Assembly: GCF_029016485.1 (NCBI RefSeq)
Contig: NZ_CP092107.1
Location: 310,001-374,000 of the forward strand
Direction of reading: 5' to 3'
Length of the DNA stretch: 64,000 bases
Source of the DNA: Vibrio sp. JC009
GTDB lineage: Bacteria > Pseudomonadota > Gammaproteobacteria > Enterobacterales > Vibrionaceae
Part shown: positions 1-9,748 of the stretch, one piece after another
How the letters are laid out: each line of letters begins with the position of its first letter
How positions within the stretch are numbered: position 1 is the first letter of the stretch
Made by a program: the position numbers and the translations under genes
Notes under the pieces: generated by a model
What the model was told of the DNA's origin: nothing
What the model saw: the letters and a program-made list of their open reading frames with translations, nothing else
Databases searched by the model: none

Positions 1-640
1 CTCCTGTTTTTGCACGGATTTTTTTGATGATGTTGCGTGCAAAGGTAGCTCGTTTTTCTTCGGTACCGCCATACTCATCGGTTCTTTTATTGGTATAAGG
101 TGACAGGAAATTCATGATCAGGTAACCGTGAGCGCCATGAACCTCAACACCGTCAAAACCGGCCATTTTTGCGCGAAGAGCGGCGTCTGCGAATGCATCT
201 TCAATCTCTATGATTTCTTCAACACTTAATGGTTCCGGGTCACGCTGCATCACTTTGCAGGCAACATCTGAAGGAGCCCGTGCCGGATAATCGTTAGCCT
301 CTGCTCCGGACTGACGACCACCATGGTTTATCTGAATAATTGCGACCGCACCATTTTCTTTTATTGCCTGGGAGATAAGAAATTTACCGGCGATATGATG
401 TCCTGAAGATAATTTGGACGACGCCAGGGAAGCACGGCTTGCTTTATCATCGACAAAAGTACTCTCCACTACAATCATACCTGCGCCACCTTTTGCCCGG
501 GCTTCATAGTGGTCTGCCATTACCTGTGGGGAAGAGCCATCAGGATTAGAAAGGCGTGTTTCAATTGGTGGCATAACAATACGGTTACGCAGTGTTTTAT
601 GACCGATTTGAATCGGTTCCATTAATTTCCAGTGTTTCAT
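1..640 (-). CDS. NADH:flavin oxidoreductase (old yellow enzyme family), 3' part cut off
   Basis: About 213 residues are visible from an ATG at 640; the gene runs off the left edge, so the C-terminal part of the TIM barrel is missing. The N-terminus reads MKHWKLMEPIQIGHKTLRNR, typical of the family. QINHGGR lies near residues 103-109 and HGAHGYL at 168-174, followed by the NKRTDEYGG segment that usually contacts FMN and substrate. Family members are cytoplasmic FMN enzymes that reduce activated alkenes, enones or 2,4-dienoyl compounds with NAD(P)H. The visible part does not settle the substrate, nor whether a BaiC/FadH-type Fe-S extension follows. A LysR remnant lies just upstream on the same strand. 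Confidence 0.9.
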   Translation of the reverse strand, partial: MKHWKLMEPIQIGHKTLRNRIVMPPIETRLSNPDGSSPQVMADHYEARAKGGAGMIVVESTFVDDKASRASLASSKLSSGHHIAGKFLISQAIKENGAVAIIQINHGGRQSGAEANDYPARAPSDVACKVMQRDPEPLSVEEIIEIEDAFADAALRAKMAGFDGVEVHGAHGYLIMNFLSPYTNKRTDEYGGTEEKRATFARNIIKKIRAKTG

Positions 641-832
641 ACGTTAAAGACCTTAATGATTAATAAATTCTTTTGATATCCTGAGTTATCCGGAATAAGA
701 GACAATATTTCTCCGTAGCCTGGCCTGTAACGACAAAGCTAATTAGATTAATAATGGTGATTTTGAAGAAGAGCTGGATTAGTTATTTATATTTAAAGAC
801 GGGTTACTACTCAGGTAAATATATTTCTGCCA

Positions 833-1066
833 CTAAAGTAGTACTTTTCTAAAGTTGGATAAACAGTGTGGGATTTGATTCTGTGTTAAAAAGTATTTAA
901 TAATTAAACTACAAGCATATCTGAAGTAGTCTGTACCAAGCGCTTTTTCCACTCGTTTTATTGCGTTACTCGCTGTTGGTGTACTGATATCAAGCTTGAC
1001 GGCAGCATTCGTAATGGAGTTGAGCTCGGCCTCCTTGAGTACAACCTGAAGATCTTCTATAAGCAT
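833..1066 (-). pseudogene. LysR-type regulator remnant (HTH part only)
   Basis: The 77-residue frame starts like a LysR regulator: residues 1-45 form the winged-helix N-terminus, with TPTASNAIKRVEKALG as the recognition region. After about residue 48 (TDYFR) the similarity stops, where a full protein would continue through the linker into a roughly 200-residue effector domain. No effector domain is visible between 650 and 830 in any frame. I therefore read it as a truncated remnant of a regulator that may once have controlled the neighbouring oxidoreductase or dehydrogenase. A translated HTH-only peptide cannot be excluded. Confidence 0.6.
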
Positions 1067-1240
1067 AGTTTTTACAACCGCTGGAAAGGATTTATATAGT
1101 ATGCAGGAAATAGTGTTAACAATTATTGAGTCGAAACAAATTAACTAATCTGAATTTGAAGCGAGCAGGAAAAAGAGCAGAAAACCAATAACTGGCTTTC
1201 TGCTCTTTATAGATAAATGATGGTATAAGTCTTGTTGCTA

Positions 1241-2029
<789 letters not shown>

Positions 2030-2420
2030 TTAATCTTATTTTGAATAATCTTATTAACTGAAAACACGGTAGCACTGGTTTGTCGAAGGATGAACAAGGG
2101 TATTTTTAAGGGACTATTAAAAATTTTTAAATAATTAAGGACTGTTTACTCTCGTTAAAGTCGCAGGGAGGCAAATCGCTTTTTGAGATACTAAAACTAA
2201 TATCGTGGGTAGATTTCGTCCTAGAAGACTAGCTCGCTAATTAGCGCTTTATGGCCCCAAGTAAGCTTGTATGCTTATGCAGCATTGGCCTGGAAAAGAA
2301 GTGTTAATGGATGACAAAAAATGGGAGAAAGCTTTCACCTTGTCTTAGCCTCTGTTCCTTCAGACAATGCCGATAAATCAGGGGCAGAATTTATCGGCTG
2401 AAATCCAAGTCATCTCGTTT

Positions 2421-2467
2421 TGGGGCAAAAGCTGTTTAGAGCTTCAATTCTAAGGTGCTTTTGTCCC
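2421..2467. repeat. Imperfect inverted repeat, GGGNCAAAAGC ends
   Basis: The left arm TGGGGCAAAAGCTGTTTAG and the right arm CTAAGGTGCTTTTGTCCC pair with a few mismatches around a roughly 10-nt loop. The right arm recurs at 2889-2906. The arms resemble transposon terminal repeats, but the family could not be named. Confidence 0.5.
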
Positions 2468-2729
2468 GGAGTGAGCCCAAACCCACAACAAAGATCTGGA
2501 AATGACAGAACCGTAGTTGTGATAACACCGGAACAAGCCGAAAAATAATTCGGAATGGGCAAGTAGGATCTGGCTCTAAATGGTCACTACGTTGGGAGAT
2601 TCCGTGGTAATTCAAGGAGGACAATTTCTTGGCGACTTGTTACCACAAATATGTACACCTCGTACAGTTGAATAATCAAAAGAAAAAGCAACCTTGATCT
2701 CAAGGCATTGCGCTTTGCTGATGCTAAAA

Positions 2730-2772
2730 AATTATCGCACCGAAAGGTATGATACTTTTCAGTGCGATAATT
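2730..2772. repeat. Long hairpin with 11-bp perfect outer stem
   Basis: AATTATCGCAC (2730-2740) pairs with GTGCGATAATT (2762-2772). Inside, GAAAGGTA pairs with TACTTTTC with one wobble, leaving a loop of about three bases. No U-run follows and no gene is adjacent, so a terminator role is doubtful. Confidence 0.6.
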
Positions 2773-3084
2773 AGTGGGAAGTTAAACTGCGGGTGGGTAT
2801 TCTTAATCGTCCTCATATTTAGTTCATTATAACCACCAACGTAACCTTACGACTGATAGTCCGAGCAGATCACACTAGAGTACTAATACTAAGGCGCTTT
2901 TGTCCCTCCCCATGCTGACACGACTTTAGAGGCTATGTGATGGAGAACGTTTACTCAGCTAACGTGGCGGCATTGACCCCTATCTTTGGTTTTTGCGCAC
3001 CTTTTTAACGATGCGGCGTCGCTCTGCGCGGTCTGGTAATGTTAGAATCATCTTTAGAGAAAGATGTAAGGACTTGGGGACTTA

Positions 3085-4962
3085 ATGGACGGTAAAGAAC
3101 TTAAGAGCATGTATGAACAATTATTACATGAAAAGGCACTAAAGCTTGGGTATTACCTGGCAATTATTGTGTTTTTAATCCTTCCTTTATTTTATCTCAA
3201 AGATGCTTATATGACTAAATATAGTCAGGACACTCTAATATGGAGGTCAATCCCAATAATATTTGGAATTTCCTTTCTAATATTGAGCAAATCAAAATAT
3301 AAAGAAAATAAGCGAGTTATAAAATATAGCTATCTAGCTTTTGTTTATAGCATCCTAATAATGATGCTTGGCTTATTTTACATGAACTATGGTGAGTTGG
3401 AAGGTAGGTTCAACAGTTTTCTTATAGCGGGCTTAATCACTACAATGTTGGTTATTCATGTCTTCTCGGCTCCTATCCGCAGGTATATCTCGCTATTCAC
3501 CGTCTCTACAATTATTTTCCTCCCTTTCCTTTTTATAATGAAAGGCGGTGATTTGTTTATAATTTCAAATTTATTAAATCCTTTACTGATAATAACAATC
3601 GTATGGATAATTGCGATTAATGCAGAAAAAAGCAGTTATAGTGAATTCGAAGCAAAGGTACTATTGGAACATAATGAAAAAGCTCTTATAAATGAGGTGA
3701 AATATAGAAAAGATATCACCTCGGAACTGGCTATCACCAACCAGCAACTGGAGCTAAGCAACCTGCAGCTTGAAAAAGCCAGACAGAAAGCGGAAGAGGC
3801 GGTCAGAACCAAGAGCGCGTTCCTTGCCAATATGAGCCATGAGATCCGAACGCCCATGAATGCCATCATAGGCCTGTCCGGTCTGACGCTAAAAACAGGG
3901 TTAGATACCGTACAACAGGACTATCTGCAAAAAATCGAAGGTGCAGCAAATTCTCTGCTGGGTATTATTGATGACGTTCTGGACTTCTCCAAGATAGAAG
4001 CCGATAAGCTGAAATTGGAGCAGGTAGCGTTTTCGCTGGATGATGTGATGAAGAAGCTGTACGACCTGTTTTCTCTTAAAACAGAAAGCAAGGGGCTGAT
4101 GTTTGAGATTGAAGTAGAGCCTGGGATTGGCCGATCTTTTGTCGGCGATCCGCTACGCTTGGGTCAGATCCTGACTAACCTGGTCGCTAATGCGGTTAAG
4201 TTTACCGAAACAGGGCAGATTCTGGTCAGAGTTGCAGAGGAGAAGACAATAGCGCTACCCGGTAAAGATCGGGTTGAGCTAAGGTTTGAGGTTATTGACA
4301 GCGGAATAGGCATTCCCACCGATCGTAAGGAGAAGCTGTTTCAGGCATTTGACCAGGTGGACAGCTCAACCACCCGTAAATATGGTGGCACGGGCCTCGG
4401 GCTCAGTATCAGTAAAAAATTGGTTCAGATGATGGGGGGCACCATATGGGTCACCAGCGAGCTGGGAAAAGGTAGCTGCTTTAGCTTTACTGCCGGTTTT
4501 ACCAGAGTTGCAGAGAAACAACCGGCAGAAAGCGATCAGACTGATGCCAAGCACAGCCCTGAATCAATAGAATCCGCGCTAAAGGGAACTAAAGTGCTGC
4601 TGGTCGAAGACAATGAAGTGAACCAGATGGTCGCAAAGGCGCTGCTAAAAAGTCAGGGCATTGAGGTAACCCTTGCCGCCAATGGCAAAATTGCGTTAGA
4701 CCTGCTCCAGGAGGATAGCCTGTTTGATGCCGTTCTGATGGATATACAGATGCCTGAAATGGATGGCTACACAACCACAAGGCAGATCAGAGTGAACGAC
4801 CGGCATAAAAACCTGCCGATTATTGCGATGACAGCTCATGCAATGGAACAGGAGAAACAGAAATGCCTGGAGGTGGGAATGAATGATCATATCGGAAAAC
4901 CAATAATACCTGATAACCTGTTTGCCACACTGGCCAACTGGATCTCGCTGGATAAGCGATAA
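3085..4962 (+). CDS. Membrane-bound hybrid sensor histidine kinase/response regulator
   Basis: This 625-residue protein has about six hydrophobic segments in residues 15-195, then a short coiled coil (about 205-240). The HisKA domain carries the H-box SHEIRTP with phospho-acceptor His252. The HATPase domain has an N-box near NLVANAVKF and G-boxes DSGIGIP and GGTGLGLSIS. The C-terminal receiver has acidic Glu508/Asp509, phospho-acceptor Asp553 (VLMDIQMPEMDG) and a late Lys in GKPI. It should autophosphorylate and pass phosphate to its own receiver. No Hpt domain or cognate output regulator is next door, so the pathway partner is unknown. The membrane region gives no clue to the signal. Confidence 0.93.
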   Translation: MDGKELKSMYEQLLHEKALKLGYYLAIIVFLILPLFYLKDAYMTKYSQDTLIWRSIPIIFGISFLILSKSKYKENKRVIKYSYLAFVYSILIMMLGLFYMNYGELEGRFNSFLIAGLITTMLVIHVFSAPIRRYISLFTVSTIIFLPFLFIMKGGDLFIISNLLNPLLIITIVWIIAINAEKSSYSEFEAKVLLEHNEKALINEVKYRKDITSELAITNQQLELSNLQLEKARQKAEEAVRTKSAFLANMSHEIRTPMNAIIGLSGLTLKTGLDTVQQDYLQKIEGAANSLLGIIDDVLDFSKIEADKLKLEQVAFSLDDVMKKLYDLFSLKTESKGLMFEIEVEPGIGRSFVGDPLRLGQILTNLVANAVKFTETGQILVRVAEEKTIALPGKDRVELRFEVIDSGIGIPTDRKEKLFQAFDQVDSSTTRKYGGTGLGLSISKKLVQMMGGTIWVTSELGKGSCFSFTAGFTRVAEKQPAESDQTDAKHSPESIESALKGTKVLLVEDNEVNQMVAKALLKSQGIEVTLAANGKIALDLLQEDSLFDAVLMDIQMPEMDGYTTTRQIRVNDRHKNLPIIAMTAHAMEQEKQKCLEVGMNDHIGKPIIPDNLFATLANWISLDKR

Positions 4963-4999
4963 AAAACATACACAACAGCCACCACAGAAAATGGTGCAA

Positions 5000-5022
5000 A
5001 TCCCCGCTTTCGCGGGGATGAC
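5000..5022. repeat. Dispersed REP-like palindrome
   Basis: The unit has arms TCCCCGC and GCGGGGA followed by TGAC. It recurs, with changes, at 25398-25423, inverted at 25317-25343, and at 31625-31647. It sits between a plus-strand gene end and a minus-strand gene end, a usual place for such elements. Confidence 0.75.
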
Positions 5023-5055
5023 AACCTTAACTTTATTATTTGCGTTAACGGCTAT

Positions 5056-6993
5056 TCATTTCACTTTCAACCACAACACATCGTAACCATTCAGGATAAT
5101 TTCACCTGAGTCGCTAAGTTTGCTTTTCAGTGTTTCGCCTGACAGCATATCCTCAATAACGCCTGAGCCCAGAAGGTCACAAATAGAAGACGGCAGAGTC
5201 TGAATTTTCTCCGAGAAGTTACAGATAGCCAGGAACTTCTCACCATTTTCATGGCGTCTTGCATAAGCAAACAGATGTGGTCTGTAGGTTTCCAGAATCT
5301 CAGTTTCTGCTTCACCAAATACAGGGTTGGACTGACGAATATCAATCATCTGCTTCAGTTCGTTATGGATACGGTACTGAGGCGTGCCTTCGGTATTAGC
5401 CAGTTTGATCGCTTCATCACTGATTGCCGGACGGTTCACCCAGCGTGAGTCGTCTTTCTTATGTTCGTCCTGCTCATAGCTGTAATCATTAAGCATACCA
5501 AGCTCATCACCCTGATAGATCAGAGGAATACCACCAATACTCAGATTAATACTGTTCATCAGCTTAATACGCTTCAGGGCATAATTAAGTTCCTGAATGT
5601 CGCCTGACTCAATAGCGCTTTCCAGCCCGGTCAGTGATGCCAGTGAACCACAAACGCGACAGTCACCTGTGGTCGGGTTTTCCTGGAAAGGCACACCTGT
5701 TGCGAAAGAGCCTTCAAAGCGGCCTGTGTAGAACTGGTTAAGGAATTTACGGTGATCATAGCCGTTAATCCCCTGAGCCTCTGAGATAGCATCATCAAAC
5801 GTCCAGCCGATATCATCATGACAGCGAATATAGTTTACCCAGCCACAATCTGGCGAAATCTTAAAGCTTTTCTTCAGCGAAGCTGTCAGAAGCTTAGTTT
5901 CGCGTGTTGCCAGGCTTTCCCACATCAGCGCCATCATCAGAGGGTTGTACGAAAGCTGGCACTCTTCTTTACCAATATATTTTGCCACCTCATCAGGATG
6001 AACAATCGCTTCAGACTTAAACTGAACCGCAGGAGCAACAATACGCAGGCATGAGTTAAACGCCTGAATCAGAGTGTGCGCTTTAGGCAGGCTTTCACAC
6101 TGAGTCCACTTCTCTTTCCAGATAAAGGCCAGAGCATCCAGACGCAGGCCTTCACAGCCGATGTTCGCCAGGAACAGCATTTCGCCCGTAATGGCATTAA
6201 AGACTTCTGGATTTGAGAAATTCAGATCCCACTGGAAGCTGTTAAATGTCGTCCAGACCCACTTTTCTTTCTCTTCCAGGTAGGTGAAGCTACCACGACG
6301 CACTGTCGGGAAAATTTCACGACAGGTCTGGTTGTACTCATCAACTTCTTTCTTATCATCAAAGAAATAGTAGTAGTCTTCAAACGCAGGGTCTCCAGCC
6401 AACGCCTTCTGTGCCCATTCGTGTTCATTCGAGGTATGGTTGAAAACAAAATCCAGAACCAGACTGATACCCGCATCGTTAAATGCGTCCGCCACCTTAG
6501 TCAGATCTTTTTTATTGCCCAGTTTAGGATCAACATCCCGGTAATCCGATACGGCATAGCCGCCATCACTGTCTCCCTCAGGAGATTTATACAGAGGCAT
6601 CAGGTGAACAAAATTCACCCCAAGCGCCTTCAAGTAAGGAATTTTATCGATGAGTTTTTTCAGATCTCCGGCAAACAGATCCACATATAGTGCCATACCC
6701 AGCATTTTTTCATTGCGGAACCAACGCGGATCTTTCAGGCATTTCTCATCAATGTTCTTTAGTTTTCTTTTTCGTGCAGAAAATGCTTCTGCCAGACCTA
6801 CAACCAGCTTCTGCAGGTGAAAAAAGAAGTCGTACTTTTCACCGTAAAGCTCGTACAGTTTGTCAAACAGATCAGGAAAATGTTGCTCAAGTCTTAGCAG
6901 GAAATCTTTTTCATCCTTTTTTGTCAGCCGTGGTAACTCTACCGAAGAGAGTACCTTGACCAGAGCTTTCTCACCTACTCGAACTTTATTCAT
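5056..6993 (-). CDS. Amylosucrase (GH13 family)
   Basis: The 645-residue protein begins at the ATG at 6993; an in-frame TTG nine codons upstream is the less likely start. From this ATG the catalytic residues are Asp286 (GLRLDALAF), Glu328 (FKSEAIV) and Asp393 (CHDDIGW), the same numbers as the nucleophile, acid/base and transition-state stabiliser of Neisseria polysaccharea amylosucrase. An N-terminal helical domain (about 1-90) precedes the barrel, as in that enzyme. Amylosucrases use sucrose to build alpha-1,4-glucan and release fructose; related sucrose hydrolases only cleave sucrose. There is no signal peptide. No sucrose transporter, fructokinase or ScrR-type regulator is adjacent. Confidence 0.92.
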   Translation of the reverse strand: MNKVRVGEKALVKVLSSVELPRLTKKDEKDFLLRLEQHFPDLFDKLYELYGEKYDFFFHLQKLVVGLAEAFSARKRKLKNIDEKCLKDPRWFRNEKMLGMALYVDLFAGDLKKLIDKIPYLKALGVNFVHLMPLYKSPEGDSDGGYAVSDYRDVDPKLGNKKDLTKVADAFNDAGISLVLDFVFNHTSNEHEWAQKALAGDPAFEDYYYFFDDKKEVDEYNQTCREIFPTVRRGSFTYLEEKEKWVWTTFNSFQWDLNFSNPEVFNAITGEMLFLANIGCEGLRLDALAFIWKEKWTQCESLPKAHTLIQAFNSCLRIVAPAVQFKSEAIVHPDEVAKYIGKEECQLSYNPLMMALMWESLATRETKLLTASLKKSFKISPDCGWVNYIRCHDDIGWTFDDAISEAQGINGYDHRKFLNQFYTGRFEGSFATGVPFQENPTTGDCRVCGSLASLTGLESAIESGDIQELNYALKRIKLMNSINLSIGGIPLIYQGDELGMLNDYSYEQDEHKKDDSRWVNRPAISDEAIKLANTEGTPQYRIHNELKQMIDIRQSNPVFGEAETEILETYRPHLFAYARRHENGEKFLAICNFSEKIQTLPSSICDLLGSGVIEDMLSGETLKSKLSDSGEIILNGYDVLWLKVK

Positions 6994-7236
6994 CGTTATA
7001 CCTACCGAAGCCTTATACAATTTATCAAATTACTGTAACGTTTAAGTTCATCTGATATTGAGTTAACCAAACTGAGAAAACCCAACTCAAATGCAGCAAC
7101 CACGCTTTATGAGAAGATTAATCAAGCTTTGACGCCTGTTAAATAGAAAAGATGAAATTAAGACCATATTTAGATATTTAAGATAATATTAAGAAGAAAA
7201 ACGTGATCGGTCTTTATTTACGGAAACCTTCTTAAA

Positions 7237-9516
7237 CTACAGAAATGTCACCTTGTTTCTGCCATCACCTTTAGATTGATACAGCGCCTTATCCGCTCTG
7301 ATTAGCATAGATTCAATGGTGTCTTTTTCCCTGAACAGAGCCAGTCCAAAGCTTGAGGTTCGCCTTCCGGCGACGGTAAAGTCTGTTGCCTCTACTCTGG
7401 CTCTCAGATTTTCTGCAACCGTAATCAGGCCTTGTTTATCTGTATTTGGAATAACGATCAGAAACTCCTCCCCTCCCCATCGGCCTAATGTATCTACCTT
7501 GCGCAGATTATCGGAAAAGAGCGAAGAGAGTTCTTGCAGAAACCTGTCTCCCACTTGATGACCAAAACTATCGTTAATGGACTTGAAGTAATCAACATCA
7601 ATCAATATGATGCCAAATTTATGATTAGTATAGCGCAGTGACCGGTTAGTCTCCTGCTCCAGTACCGTTTCCAGCTTAGCTCTGTTAAACAGACCGGTTA
7701 ACTTGTCGGTGACCGACAGCTTCTGAAGTAGCTCATTTTTTTCCTGTAAATCTGCCTGTGCTTTTCTTAACTCAGCCAGCACTTCATCGGTTTTACTCTT
7801 TTCGGCAGATAACGCCCGGTTCCAGATAAATACTCCGGCAAGCGCAGCCATTAGCACCAGCCCAACCTGCCATACCAGGGTATAGTCCGTTCTTTCAATG
7901 GTTTGTAGGGAGAACCACTTTTGCTGAATTGAACTATGTTCTTTAGCAGAAATCTGCCGGTATCCTTTACTTAAAATTGAAACCAGCTCTTTACTGTCGT
8001 TGGGAGCGACAAAACGATAGTCTATATTTTTGTATTTAGTAGCAAACCCTATTTTGACATCGCTTAGTCGTGCATTCGAAAACAGGTAGTTGGCGATAGC
8101 CAGGTTGCCCACATAGGCATCAACCGTTCCCCGCTCCACCAACTCCAGCGCTTTAAATGTACTGCTGGTATTGATGATATTGATTTTTGGGTAATCCCGC
8201 CTTATCCACTCATTGGTCAGAAAGCCTCTTTCAAGCGCCACCGTCTTTCCCGCCATATCATTCAGGTCCGAAATGTGGGGAGCATTTTTATGAACAAACC
8301 CCATCATTGGATAAGAGAGATACGCGTCTCCAAACTTGATTCTTTTGGCTCTTTTCTCGTTGTAAACCGAATACAACATCGCATCAAATATCCGCTCAGA
8401 TCGTGGCTGCTCCATAATCTGATACGCTTCAAGCGGGTTGGAATCATGCACAACAAACTTCGCCTTCATTCCGGTAATTTCCGCGATCTTTTTCATATAG
8501 TCCACGGCAATACCCTGAGCTTCGCCATCAACGACAAAATCAAAAGGCGGGCGATTTGGCTTAATTCTGAATCTGACCTCCGGATACCTTTGCAGGAACA
8601 GTCTCTCACTGACCGTCAATTCGTTGCTCTCTTCATCCGTCACAGCGATGGACAACCAACGTCTTAATATCTGCTGACGCTGTGCAACGGATATGGAAGC
8701 GATCAGTTTATTTAATATTGTTACTAACTGAGGATGATCATTTCGCGCAGCCATCCCAATTTCCCAGTGATGAATAAGGGTATTGTTTATCTTCAGTTCA
8801 CCATAATGATTCTGCTGAATCTCATAACCGACGGTACTCAAAACACCGATAAAGCCAAACAGCTCTCCGGATACCACTCTGGTCAGTCCTTCCTGGATAT
8901 TGGACACTTCCACATACTCCAGATTGCTGAACTGATTTTTTACGCTTTTGTTGAAGGCATACCCCTTAACAAGGCCAACTTTTACGCCGCTGAGCTGGCC
9001 AATATCCTCAACCTTGGGCTGATGCGTTTCCGTGGCAAGAATCAGGTGGGAGCTGTGCAATGCCTTGGTAAAGTTCAGGTAGCCTTCTCTCTCTTCGGTC
9101 CTTGTTGCTGCGGTAAGAATATCGCACTCCCGGCTTCTGGCTTTATCCAGGCTTTCTGGCCAGCTGGCTGTTGGTACATATCTGACAGGAATTCCCAGCG
9201 CCTCACTAAACAAGCGAATGTAGTCGGCCGTGATACCGATATGCTCTCCTTTATGAGCTTTCTCGATTGGCATCCATTGCGGGTCTATGCAGTATTTCAG
9301 CTCTGAAGTGGCGCTAAGGTAATTGAGTTCTTTATCGGACCAGTTTAACAGAGGCTTTGCAATATCGGTTACGCTGTCACGCATAATGTCCGCTTCATCT
9401 GTTAAGTTCTGATGTGCAGGCACAGAAAATGTAACAAACAGCAGACAAGTTAAGTGCAAACAAGTCCTGAAAAAGTATTTTAGCCGGTTAGCAATACAGA
9501 TGGTCTGCCCCTTCAT
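7237..9516 (-). CDS. Diguanylate cyclase with two periplasmic binding-protein domains
   Basis: This 759-residue protein has an N-terminal signal or anchor segment (about 10-35), two tandem SBP_bac_3 domains (about 45-285 and 305-540), a membrane helix near 545-565, a short coiled coil and a C-terminal GGDEF domain. The active site is GGEEF at residues 681-685, and RKVD sits five residues before it, matching the inhibitory I-site RxxD. It is probably an active, product-inhibited cyclase making c-di-GMP in response to a periplasmic amino-acid-like ligand. The ligand cannot be told from sequence. It is monocistronic and divergent from ppsA. Confidence 0.92.
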   Translation of the reverse strand: MKGQTICIANRLKYFFRTCLHLTCLLFVTFSVPAHQNLTDEADIMRDSVTDIAKPLLNWSDKELNYLSATSELKYCIDPQWMPIEKAHKGEHIGITADYIRLFSEALGIPVRYVPTASWPESLDKARSRECDILTAATRTEEREGYLNFTKALHSSHLILATETHQPKVEDIGQLSGVKVGLVKGYAFNKSVKNQFSNLEYVEVSNIQEGLTRVVSGELFGFIGVLSTVGYEIQQNHYGELKINNTLIHHWEIGMAARNDHPQLVTILNKLIASISVAQRQQILRRWLSIAVTDEESNELTVSERLFLQRYPEVRFRIKPNRPPFDFVVDGEAQGIAVDYMKKIAEITGMKAKFVVHDSNPLEAYQIMEQPRSERIFDAMLYSVYNEKRAKRIKFGDAYLSYPMMGFVHKNAPHISDLNDMAGKTVALERGFLTNEWIRRDYPKINIINTSSTFKALELVERGTVDAYVGNLAIANYLFSNARLSDVKIGFATKYKNIDYRFVAPNDSKELVSILSKGYRQISAKEHSSIQQKWFSLQTIERTDYTLVWQVGLVLMAALAGVFIWNRALSAEKSKTDEVLAELRKAQADLQEKNELLQKLSVTDKLTGLFNRAKLETVLEQETNRSLRYTNHKFGIILIDVDYFKSINDSFGHQVGDRFLQELSSLFSDNLRKVDTLGRWGGEEFLIVIPNTDKQGLITVAENLRARVEATDFTVAGRRTSSFGLALFREKDTIESMLIRADKALYQSKGDGRNKVTFL

Positions 9517-9676
9517 TTTGCGTCAAAAACACAGAGATACACCTATTAATAATAGTATGTTTTCGCTCAATTTCTTGATTATTCGTCACTCCCTTTCCCG
9601 ACTATTGACAAAAAACAAATAACTTACGCATTTTTCTGTTAGGTGAAGCAGCAGTTCTAAACTTAATAAGAGTATC

Positions 9677-9717
9677 CCCAGGTTATTTAAGATCAGGATT
9701 TACGAAAAAAACCTGGG
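9677..9717. promoter_or_regulatory. Inverted repeat in the ppsA leader
   Basis: CCCAGGTT (9677-9684) and AACCTGGG (9710-9717) form an 8-bp perfect stem around 25 nt, ending about 30 nt before the ppsA start codon. It could be a leader hairpin or an operator with distant half sites. Confidence 0.35.
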
Positions 9718-9748
9718 CTCAGGGAAAGTTAAATAAATGGAGTAAATC

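Noticed and set aside
2041..3084. Integron attC (VCR) sites in the gene-poor stretch
   Set aside because: The hairpins lack the GTTRRRY-type ends and length of VCR repeats, and there are no cassette-like genes.
8734..9306. 190-residue plus-strand frame inside the diguanylate cyclase gene
   Set aside because: It is fully antisense to a well-supported multi-domain gene and shows no domain of its own.
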